A stretch of DNA of 5,158 bases, taken from NCBI GenBank assembly GCA_022866585.1, contig JALHUP010000386.1, positions 1-5,158 of the forward strand, read 5' to 3'. This document shows, in pieces, positions 1-4,848 of this stretch. The notes under the pieces are model-generated. The model did no database searches. It had not been told where the DNA came from and saw only the letters and a list, made by a program, of their open reading frames with translations. Numbering within the stretch: position 1 is the stretch's first letter; every line of letters begins with the position of its first letter. The DNA is from Candidatus Zixiibacteriota bacterium. GTDB taxonomy: Bacteria > Zixibacteria > MSB-5A5 > SM1-73. The position numbers and the translations under genes are program-made.

Positions 1-425
1 ATGGTGATTATCACCGCTGTGGTGGTGACGATGATCTTGGCAATTCCCCGCCCGAACAGGTAATAATACATTTTTATAGGCGAGATGTAAATATATCTGA
101 GCATCTGATAATGCTCTCGATCCTCATGGATAACCCAGGCAGTTCCGAAAAGAACGTTATAAACATACATAAAGAAAGCGTTGCCCACATAGAGATAGGC
201 AAACAGGTCTAAGCCGGTTTTCCCGCGGGTAATCACATAATACATGACCACCAGGATCAAAGATGAGGCAATGGGTCTGACAATGGAATAGATGGCGAAA
301 AGGAAAGGATCAGCCCAGTTCGATTCAATAGCCCATCCTAACCCGCCCGCAACTCTGATGGTTCTTAGATTCTCTTTGGTCTTGGTGAAGATCGCCACAA
401 TTTTCTCCTTTAACAGTTTTTTCAT
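1..425 (-). CDS. ABC-2 type transporter permease, second subunit (partial, C-terminus beyond window)
   Basis: This is a membrane subunit of an ABC exporter; only the first 141 residues are in the window. The start is ATG at 425..423, preceded by an AAAAAGGG ribosome binding site six bases away. An in-frame TGA eight codons upstream bounds the start. The product has a basic amphipathic N-terminus (MKKLLKEK), then hydrophobic segments at about residues 43-65 and 75-98. A cytoplasmic stretch at about 99-127 (EDREHYQMLRYIYISP, then LFGRG) matches the ABC-2 family pattern of an acidic loop, a Ser-Pro and a Gly before the next helix. Another membrane segment starts at about 128. It lies on the same strand as the ATPase and permease 1, so it is inferred to be the second half of a heterodimeric channel. 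The 247-base gap with hairpins before it leaves open separate or reduced expression. The substrate is unknown. Confidence 0.88.
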   Translation of the reverse strand, partial: MKKLLKEKIVAIFTKTKENLRTIRVAGGLGWAIESNWADPFLFAIYSIVRPIASSLILVVMYYVITRGKTGLDLFAYLYVGNAFFMYVYNVLFGTAWVIHEDREHYQMLRYIYISPIKMYYYLFGRGIAKIIVTTTAVIIT

Positions 426-493
426 AGTTAACCCTTTTTGTCAAGTAGTCTTTCCAGACACCTCTGAAAAAGTCACATTGGGAAAGGTTCTCT

Positions 494-519
494 GGAGTGT
501 CAAGCTTTAGCTTGACCGG
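494..519 (+). repeat. Short hairpin repeat, copy A
   Basis: The unit reads GGAGTGT, a palindromic arm pair, then ACCGG. The palindrome GTCAAGCTTTAGCTTGAC (499..516) folds into a stem of up to 8 bp with a 2-base loop. Copy C (3621..3646) shares 26 bases with one mismatch over 492..517 versus 3619..3644. Copy B (565..590, opposite strand) shares the flanks but has a different, still paired, stem. It lies between the two permease genes. The function is unknown; it resembles small interspersed palindromic repeats. Confidence 0.8.
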
Positions 520-564
520 TCCTATGGATCCCGCAAAAAACTTATTGAAAGACAAAACTTCAAC

Positions 565-590
565 CCGGTTCACCTAAAGGTGAACACTCC
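565..590 (-). repeat. Short hairpin repeat, copy B (covarying stem)
   Basis: Read on the minus strand, this copy has the same GGAGTGT left flank, TTTA centre and ACCGG right flank as copy A. Its arms are TCACC/GGTGA instead of CAAGC/GCTTG. The full palindrome is GTTCACCTAAAGGTGAAC at 568..585. It faces copy A across 45 bases. Three stem positions differ from copy A, and all three are compensated on the other arm, so the fold itself appears to be kept. Confidence 0.75.
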
Positions 591-672
591 AATCGAAGAT
601 CCGTCGGGATTTGCCCATTTACGGTAGTTTTTCACAGACCTCTCACCTTTAAACCAGCTTCCAGACCTCCAG

Positions 673-1491
673 CTATTGCCACCTCAAGCTCAATCTCCCT
701 TCTTTCTTTCCCAACCTTTCCATGAAATCCCAAGCATATTTGGAAAGCACCAAAAAGAGTATGCAAAGGATAACCAAGGCGATGATCTCCAGGTTAACGT
801 TGATGAACCCGGATTTGGCGCCCGTCTTAAAAGCTAACTGTCTCATAGCATCCAAACCTAAAGTCAGAGGAATCAAAGACGCCCCCAAGGCTACCCCAAA
901 CCCCAGACTTCTTACCGGGAAAAAGAATCCGGATAAAAGATGAACCGGCTCCTGTAACAAAGTGACCCCATGCCAGGCTTCTCTGCCGTAGAGCAAGAAC
1001 AAAGACGAAAAGAGCATGCCTAATCCATATAAACCCACCAAAGTCAGGATGAAAACCGCCAATAGCTTAGGGAAGCTTATTATGGAAAAACTTACCTTGA
1101 AGATCAGGCTTCCCGCCAGGAAGATGGCAAAGGCTCTGGTAGTGGTAAGGAGGACCCCGCCTGAAGCCATGCCCAAGAGTATGGACATGCGGGAGATGGG
1201 GGCGATCATATATAGATCCAGATTTCCCATCTCCTTCTCCCAATAGAATTGTGCCGCCATGCTCCACAGCACCATTACCCAGTAAGCGCTCATGGTGCCG
1301 CCCAAGATAACAAAGCCGGTGTATTCTTCAGGTGCCTTCAGGGCTTTATATACATAAACGTAAGCGGCGGTGCTCAATACGGGCAACAAAGTCTCGGTGA
1401 GCCACCAGCTCGGCTCCCGGTTGGCCGCCACAACCCTCACATAGGCGCGCGCAATCACTGCCTTTATGTTAGTTTTCAGATCAGTTTTCAT
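673..1491 (-). CDS. ABC-2 type transporter permease, first subunit
   Basis: This 272-residue integral membrane protein is close to the usual 250-280 residues of DrrB/NodJ-like ABC-2 permeases. Hydrophobic segments lie at about residues 33-52, 58-80, 103-130, 139-165, 186-215 and 235-255, giving the six helices of the family. The cytoplasmic loop at 84-100 (WEKEMGNLDLYMIAPIS) is the typical ABC-2 motif with a Glu-rich start and an Ala-Pro before helix 3. The ATG at 1491 lies inside the last codons of the ATPase gene (11-base overlap), with GGGGA seven bases upstream, so the two are translationally coupled. It is inferred to pair with permease 2 (1..425) to form the channel energised by the ATPase. 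The C-terminus (LGKKEGRLSLRWQ) is basic and cytoplasmic. The substrate cannot be read from the sequence. Confidence 0.93.
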   Translation of the reverse strand: MKTDLKTNIKAVIARAYVRVVAANREPSWWLTETLLPVLSTAAYVYVYKALKAPEEYTGFVILGGTMSAYWVMVLWSMAAQFYWEKEMGNLDLYMIAPISRMSILLGMASGGVLLTTTRAFAIFLAGSLIFKVSFSIISFPKLLAVFILTLVGLYGLGMLFSSLFLLYGREAWHGVTLLQEPVHLLSGFFFPVRSLGFGVALGASLIPLTLGLDAMRQLAFKTGAKSGFINVNLEIIALVILCILFLVLSKYAWDFMERLGKKEGRLSLRWQ

Positions 1492-2488
1492 CTTGCAGTC
1501 CCCTTCCTACCAATGCCACAAAAACGTCCTCTAGGCTTGGCTCCACTTTGGATAGAGAAACTATCTTGGAACCGTTGTCACTTATGGATTCAGTCACATG
1601 GGAGATTGCCGATTCATCCTCTAATATGAACTTCAAAAAGGTTCTGCCTATATGACTTTTGTGCTCATAGGCGAATTTCTTTACCCCGGGTATCTCTCCG
1701 AACTTTTCCATTCCGTTCAAAGTCAGATTGACTTCGATATGGAAGATAGCATCTTTGGTCAATGACTTTTTTAGATTCTGCGGCGAATCACAGACTAACA
1801 CCTTACCTTGATCTATAACAGCTAACCTATCACAAAGCTCATCTGCCTCCGCCATATAGTGAGTGGTCAAAAGCACGGTCCTTTCGGGATCTTCCGCAAG
1901 CCAGGTTTTCACGTATTTTCTAACGTCCCGCGAGACCTGAACGTCCAAGCCCAAAGTAGGCTCATCCAAGAAGATGATCTTGGGATCACAGACAAATCCC
2001 CGCATGACGTTGAGCTTTTGCCTCATCCCGGTGGAGAGTTTCCCAATTTTTGTTTTGGCAAACTTCTCCATGTCCAATATTTTCAAAAGCTCCCCTATCT
2101 TCTCATTGGCTTTCTTGTTGGGTATGCCATAAAGCTGGGAAAACATCCATAAGGTCTCCCGCACGTTCAAGATTCCATACCCGCAGTGCTCTCCCCCGGT
2201 AACCATGTTTATTCTCTTTCTAACTTCCTCCGGATATTTCACCACATCTATGCCATCCACCAGCGCAGTTCCAGAGGTGGGAAGGAGCAAAGTGGATAAG
2301 ATTTTAATCAGGGTGGTTTTTCCCGCACCATTAGGTCCCAAAAGACCAAAAAGCTCTCCTTCGTGAATCTTCAGATTCACATTCTCCAAAGCTATGACTT
2401 TGCTATTTTCGTTTTTATTCTTTTCTTTCTTTTCTTTTTTTAGCTTAAAGGTTCGGTTCAGATCGAAAGTTTCAACTGCGTAATTCAT
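1481..2488 (-). CDS. ABC transporter ATP-binding protein (ABC-2 exporter ATPase)
   Basis: This 335-residue cytoplasmic ATPase powers the exporter. Motifs seen: Walker A GPNGAGKT at 51-58; signature LSTGMRQK at 151-158; Walker B IIFLDEP at 171-177 with D-loop LGLD at 179-182; and H-loop TTH at 208-210. The Q-loop region reads INMVTGGEHCGYG (93-105), with no Gln at the usual site. Residues about 243-335 form the C-terminal extension common in drug-exporter-type ATPases, ending in VEPSLEDVFVALVGR. A lysine/glutamate-rich insert at 15-30 precedes the second strand of the fold. I chose ATG 2488 because AAAGGA lies seven bases upstream and the protein then begins at the expected fold. A TTG at 2584 would add 32 residues unlike the family and translate through a hairpin. 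The gene is first of the operon and overlaps permease 1. Its leader carries a candidate attenuator. Confidence 0.95.
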   Translation of the reverse strand: MNYAVETFDLNRTFKLKKEKKEKNKNENSKVIALENVNLKIHEGELFGLLGPNGAGKTTLIKILSTLLLPTSGTALVDGIDVVKYPEEVRKRINMVTGGEHCGYGILNVRETLWMFSQLYGIPNKKANEKIGELLKILDMEKFAKTKIGKLSTGMRQKLNVMRGFVCDPKIIFLDEPTLGLDVQVSRDVRKYVKTWLAEDPERTVLLTTHYMAEADELCDRLAVIDQGKVLVCDSPQNLKKSLTKDAIFHIEVNLTLNGMEKFGEIPGVKKFAYEHKSHIGRTFLKFILEDESAISHVTESISDNGSKIVSLSKVEPSLEDVFVALVGRGLQDEN

Positions 2489-2528
2489 GATTTCATCCTT
2501 TCTATATGCGAAGAATGCTTTGCTTAAC

Positions 2529-2565
2529 AAAAAACCGTGACCTACTCTGGATAAGTCACGGTTTT
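2529..2565 (-). terminator. Intrinsic-terminator-like hairpin in the ATPase leader
   Basis: On the minus strand, AAAACCGTGAC (2565..2555) pairs perfectly with GTCACGGTTTT (2541..2531) around a 13-base loop. The CCGTGAC/GTCACGG core is followed by six T's (2534..2529), as in Rho-independent terminators. It ends only 40 bases before the ATPase ATG, and no good promoter fits in between. It therefore either ends a short leader transcript or acts as a conditional terminator. On the plus strand the T-run is shorter (TTTT then GAAAA), so the minus-strand reading is preferred. An operator for a dimeric regulator is an alternative. Confidence 0.6.
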
Positions 2566-2603
2566 GAAAAGTTCCTTTTGTCAATTAGCCTATCTCAGAG
2601 TAG
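2542..2603 (-). promoter_or_regulatory. Candidate attenuator: upstream strand complementary to the terminator loop
   Basis: On the minus strand, CTACTCTGAGATAGG (2603..2589) pairs with CTTATCCAGAGTAG (2555..2542). This gives 14 pairs including one G-U, with one bulged A at 2595. The second segment is the whole loop of the terminator-like hairpin plus one base of its stem. No bases separate it from either hairpin arm, so both full helices should not coexist. The first segment contains the stop codon of the small leader ORF, so a ribosome there would mask it. This geometry suggests antitermination controlled by leader translation. The regulatory role is inference; the complementarity is read directly. 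Confidence 0.45.
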
Positions 2604-2714
2604 CCTCCTTACCACAGAGACATCAACCTTATGGTTCATGCCAGAGGTGGCGACAAAAATGGGCATGCTATCCCCTTGTACTGTGCAATTAAGTGAAAAC
2701 AATCTATATTTCAT
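2595..2714 (-). CDS. Small leader ORF (39 aa, or 23 aa from an internal start)
   Basis: From ATG 2714 this ORF encodes 39 residues beginning MKYRLFSLNC, with a GGTGG sequence four bases before the start. An internal ATG at 2666..2664 has a stronger Shine-Dalgarno (AAGGGGA, four bases away) and would give a 23-residue peptide, MPIFVATSGM to VVRRLL. The 3' end has tandem AGG-AGG arginine codons inside TAAGGAGG (2611..2604), a near-perfect anti-SD complement, just before CTA-CTC-TGA. I recognise no family. Its position between a candidate promoter and a terminator-like hairpin, with its stop codon in the complementary strand, suggests a regulatory leader peptide. It could instead be a free-standing small gene, a remnant, or chance. 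Confidence 0.35.
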   Translation of the reverse strand: MKYRLFSLNCTVQGDSMPIFVATSGMNHKVDVSVVRRLL

Positions 2715-2772
2715 CTAACCACCATCTCTCTCCGATTTAGAGGCTACCATTTTTTATTCACATCAATACGTA

Positions 2773-2799
2773 ATTAAACACAAAAAGTTTCTTTGTCAA
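2773..2799 (-). promoter_or_regulatory. Candidate sigma-70-type promoter for the exporter operon
   Basis: On the minus strand a perfect TTGACA (2799..2794) is followed after 15 bases by TTTAAT (2778..2773), a five-of-six match to TATAAT. The spacer is shorter than the optimal 17. Transcription would begin near 2766, leaving about 50 bases before the small leader ORF and about 280 before the ATPase start. The surrounding DNA is AT-rich. The assignment rests only on box similarity and position. Confidence 0.4.
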
Positions 2800-2918
2800 G
2801 AAAAATCTTTAAAATTTAAAAACTTTTTTGAGTTGTTATATCGTTTAGTGGTCTTCGCAGCCAAGAAAAATCATTTGCATAATTAAAAAATACAATTAAA
2901 TTAGCTTTTTCCGAAGGA

Positions 2919-2933
2919 TCCCGCCTTGCGGGA
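2919..2933. repeat. Small CG-rich hairpin upstream of the PHP gene
   Basis: TCCCGC and GCGGGA pair around a CTT loop in otherwise AT-rich DNA, 32 bases before the PHP start codon. The left part, GGATCCCGC (2916..2924), recurs at 526..534 next to hairpin copy A, which suggests a repeat piece. It would lie in the 5' leader of the PHP transcript if transcription starts upstream. No T-run follows, so it is not a good terminator. Confidence 0.5.
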
Positions 2934-2965
2934 CAAGAATTTAAACTTGACAAAGGTGATATTTT

Positions 2966-3613
2966 ATGATCGATTTACATACCCACACAATTCTTAGCGA
3001 TGGGGCATTGCTTCCGGCTGAGTTAGTGAGAAGGGCAGAAATCAATGGATACAAGGCTATTGCCTTGACCGATCATGTGGATTCGGGGAATATGGAGATA
3101 GTTTTAAATCAGCTTGTCAAAGTTTCAAAAGATCTGAATGGACAGGGGGGAATAAAAGTTCTTCCCGGCGTCGAAATAACTCACATGCCTCCTTCTTTGA
3201 TCCCGAAGTTAGCAGAACAAGCCAGGAGATTGGGAGCGAAGATCGTGGTGGTGCACGGAGAGTCGCCAGTTGAGCCGGTCGCTCCCAAAACTAACTGGTT
3301 TGGTCTTCAAGGTGATATTGATATTTTGGCTCATCCGGGGATGATAACGGAGGAAGAGATTCAAATGGCTAAGGAAAAAGGGATATATTTAGAGATTTCT
3401 GCCCGCAGAGGACATTGTTTGACCAATGGTCGCTTAGTTTCTTTAGCCAAAAAATATGAGGCAAATCTGGTGATTAACACAGATGCGCATCAACCAAAAG
3501 AACTATTCACAAAGGATATGATCAGAAAAGTAGGTTTGGGTGCGGGTTTGACCGAAGAGGAATTACAAATAGTTTTTCACAATTCCGAGGAATTGGTAAA
3601 TAAACGGTTTTGA
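2966..3613 (+). CDS. PHP-domain metal-dependent hydrolase (histidinol-phosphatase-like)
   Basis: This 215-residue cytoplasmic protein is a stand-alone PHP domain. Members of the family use two or three metal ions to hydrolyse phosphoesters. The expected ligands are visible in order: H5 and H7 (DLHTHT), D12, H37 (LTDH), E70 (PGVE), H97 (VVHGE), H123 (LAHPG), and D173 and H175 (NTDAH). The active site therefore looks intact. The length is typical of short histidinol-phosphatase-like PHP proteins and lacks polymerase or exonuclease extensions. ATG 2966 follows AAAGGTG with seven bases of spacing, and the DLHTHT motif comes right after the start. It lies 99 bases upstream of dapF on the same strand, so co-transcription is plausible. 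No his genes are nearby, so a histidine-pathway role is unproven. The true substrate could be another phosphorylated metabolite. Confidence 0.9.
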   Translation: MIDLHTHTILSDGALLPAELVRRAEINGYKAIALTDHVDSGNMEIVLNQLVKVSKDLNGQGGIKVLPGVEITHMPPSLIPKLAEQARRLGAKIVVVHGESPVEPVAPKTNWFGLQGDIDILAHPGMITEEEIQMAKEKGIYLEISARRGHCLTNGRLVSLAKKYEANLVINTDAHQPKELFTKDMIRKVGLGAGLTEEELQIVFHNSEELVNKRF

Positions 3614-3620
3614 AAAGACT

Positions 3621-3646
3621 GGAGTGTCAAGCTTCAGCTTGACCTT
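3621..3646 (+). repeat. Short hairpin repeat, copy C
   Basis: This copy has GGAGTGT, palindrome GTCAAGCTTCAGCTTGAC (3626..3643), then ACC. It matches copy A (494..519) except for one loop base and the last two flanking bases. It begins eight bases after the PHP stop codon and is followed by a T-rich stretch (CTTGCTTTTAATTTT). It could slow or partly stop transcription between PHP and dapF, although its very small loop makes it a poor standard terminator. Confidence 0.8.
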
Positions 3647-3669
3647 GCTTTTAATTTTCGCAGTTGTAG

Positions 3670-3690
3670 GGACAGCCCTTGTGGCTGTCC
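3670..3690 (+). repeat. Hairpin repeat of a second type, upstream of dapF
   Basis: GGACAGCC (3670..3677) pairs perfectly with GGCTGTCC (3683..3690) around a CTTGT loop, preceded by TTGTA. The sequence differs from the GGAGTGT family, so two repeat types are stacked in one 99-base gap. Similar interspersed units of the form TAGGGnC-stem-CTTGT-stem are, as I recall, frequent in some uncultured bacterial genomes; that is memory, not a search. It ends 14 bases before the dapF Shine-Dalgarno and could influence mRNA stability or initiation. No T-run follows it. Confidence 0.65.
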
Positions 3691-3712
3691 GCATCTTGAT
3701 CTTGGAGCAAAC

Positions 3713-4588
3713 ATGAAGATTAAATTTACCAAGATGCAAGCTTTGGGCAACGATTATATCTATGTCGATTGCTTCAAATCTCAAGACACAGAATACGTGC
3801 AGAATTTGTCGGGAATAGATTTAAGTGACCTGGCAAAAAAGATATGCCACAGAAATTTTGGTGTGGGCTCCGACGGATTGATTTTGATAGCCCCCGGAAA
3901 GATTTGTAAATTCAGGATGATCTTCTACAATCCGGATGGGAGCGAAGCGGAGATGTGCGGCAATGGGATCAGATGTTTCGCCCGATACCTTTACGATCAT
4001 GGTCTATCGAAAAAGAAAGTTCAAGAGATAGAGACCAAAGCCGGAGTGATAAAAACCGAGATAATTAAGACCGGAGAAGTTTTTTTGATCAAAGCAGACA
4101 TAGGCAAGCCCATTTTGGAACGAGAAAAGATCCCGATGAGGGGCAGAGGAAATCTTTGTATAAATCAAGAACTAAAGCTTGAGCGAGAAAAGGTTCGGAT
4201 AAACAGTCTTTCCTTGGGGAATCCTCACACAGTGATATTTGTGGATGAGTTCGGAAAAGATTGGAAAAAAAATGGCGCACAGGTGGAAAACCACCCGATT
4301 TTTCCGAAAAGAACCAATGTCGAATTTGTGAAAATATTAAGTCCCAAAAATATTCGGCTTAAAATCTGGGAAAGGGGGGTGGGTGAGACTCAAGCCTCGG
4401 GCACAGGAGCATGTGCCGCGACCGTTGCCGGAGTATTGAACCACAAGTTAGACCGCAAAGTTAAAGCGGAATTCGATCATGGCGAGCTTCAGATAGAATG
4501 GAATGCGGAAAACGATCATCTTTATATGATAGGTCCAGCAGTGGAAACATTTTCAGGGGTCTTTGAATATGAGTCTTCTCCAAAATAG
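3713..4588 (+). CDS. dapF: Diaminopimelate epimerase (second catalytic Cys replaced by Ser)
   Basis: DapF is a cytoplasmic, cofactor-free enzyme that interconverts LL- and meso-diaminopimelate, giving the precursor of lysine and peptidoglycan cross-links. This protein has 291 residues, slightly above the 274 of E. coli. Seen in order: KMQALGNDYIYVD (7-19, N13); RNFGVGSDG (47-55); NPDGSEAEMCGNG (73-85) with catalytic C82; LGNPH (168-172); TNVEF (201-205); ERGVGET (220-226); and QASGTGACAA (227-236). Both halves of the pseudo-symmetric fold are present. E. coli has QACGSGACAA at the last site, with the second catalytic Cys where this protein has S229 (TCG, 4397..4399). ATG 3713 follows GGAG by five bases. 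PHP lies upstream and an MFS gene downstream; no other lysine gene is in view. Family assignment is secure, but full epimerase activity is less certain because of S229. Confidence 0.95.
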   Translation: MKIKFTKMQALGNDYIYVDCFKSQDTEYVQNLSGIDLSDLAKKICHRNFGVGSDGLILIAPGKICKFRMIFYNPDGSEAEMCGNGIRCFARYLYDHGLSKKKVQEIETKAGVIKTEIIKTGEVFLIKADIGKPILEREKIPMRGRGNLCINQELKLEREKVRINSLSLGNPHTVIFVDEFGKDWKKNGAQVENHPIFPKRTNVEFVKILSPKNIRLKIWERGVGETQASGTGACAATVAGVLNHKLDRKVKAEFDHGELQIEWNAENDHLYMIGPAVETFSGVFEYESSPK

Positions 4589-4661
4589 TTACTAATAAAT
4601 TAAGCCTATATCCACAGAATCTATGCATTTATGCCAATAAACAAAACTATAGCCGTTTTCT

Positions 4662-4781
4662 ACCTCTCCCCCTTTTGTCCCCCTCTCCCCCGCCTCTGGT
4701 GGTTCGACTTCGCTCACCACCCTGAGCCTGTTGAAGGGCGGGATTTTCAACATGAAATGGAAAGGGAGTAGGGGGTGAGGT
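4662..4781. repeat. Imperfect inverted-repeat element between dapF and the MFS gene
   Basis: The ends are ACCTCTCCCCCT (4662..4673) and AGGGGGTGAGGT (4770..4781), an inverted pair with one mismatch. Inside lie CCCGCC (4689..4694) against GGCGGG (4737..4742), TTCGAC (4703..4708) against GTTGAA (4730..4735, one G-T pair) and GCTCA (4712..4716) against TGAGC (4723..4727). A competing stem, GGTGGT (4698..4703) with ACCACC (4716..4721), also exists. The core resembles the TTCGAC-TTCGCTCA-GAGC-TGTCGAA palindromic repeats common in many bacterial genomes (from memory). It has no ORF and no clear target duplication. It may be a non-autonomous mobile element or nested repeats. Confidence 0.65.
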
Positions 4782-4848
4782 TATCAACTAAGGTGGAGAA
4801 GAACTCTAAATTTATCTAAACTACGGATTAGAACCCTCAGAACTCGCT

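Larger units (their letters stand above)
2489..2965. other. Divergent intergenic region holding the exporter leader and the PHP upstream region
   Basis: This 477-base region separates the minus-strand exporter operon from the plus-strand PHP gene. From 2489 to about 2800 it holds the exporter leader: ribosome binding site, U-tract hairpin, complementary segment, small ORF and candidate promoter, each listed separately. From about 2750 to 2915 it is very AT-rich, as promoter DNA often is. For the PHP gene I see only a weak -10-like TACAAT at 2891..2896 without a well-placed -35, so I do not call that promoter. A short CG-rich hairpin lies at 2919..2933. No conserved protein-coding gene is recognisable here. 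Confidence 0.6.

Noticed and set aside
292..573. Open frames on both strands over the start of permease 2 (292..510 plus, 573..325 minus)
   Set aside because: They overlap a clear ABC-2 permease frame, show no family features and include hairpin repeat sequence, so they are frame shadows.
426..672. Possible small gene or rho-independent terminator between the two permeases
   Set aside because: No frame with a start, SD and plausible protein was found. The hairpins here belong to the repeat family and lack a proper T-run on the minus strand.
1249..1629. 126-codon plus-strand open frame across the permease/ATPase junction
   Set aside because: It is antisense to two well-supported genes and its translation looks like low-information shadow sequence.
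2542..2560. Resemblance of TTATCCAGAG (minus strand) to the start of a SAM-I riboswitch
   Set aside because: The other conserved SAM-I blocks (GG-rich internal loop, GGCCC and GCAACC regions) are absent, and the downstream genes are not sulphur-related.
2489..2584. Upstream TTG start at 2584 giving the ATPase 32 extra residues
   Set aside because: The extension would translate through the terminator-like hairpin, has no similarity to the family N-terminus, and lacks a suitably spaced SD. ATG 2488 has AAAGGA seven bases upstream.
494..3690. CRISPR array suggested by repeated hairpins
   Set aside because: The copies are few, irregularly spaced, in both orientations and not separated by uniform spacers.
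4589..4661. Terminator after dapF
   Set aside because: The stretch directly after the stop codon has no GC-rich stem followed by a T-run. The nearest structure is the repeat element, which also lacks a T-run.
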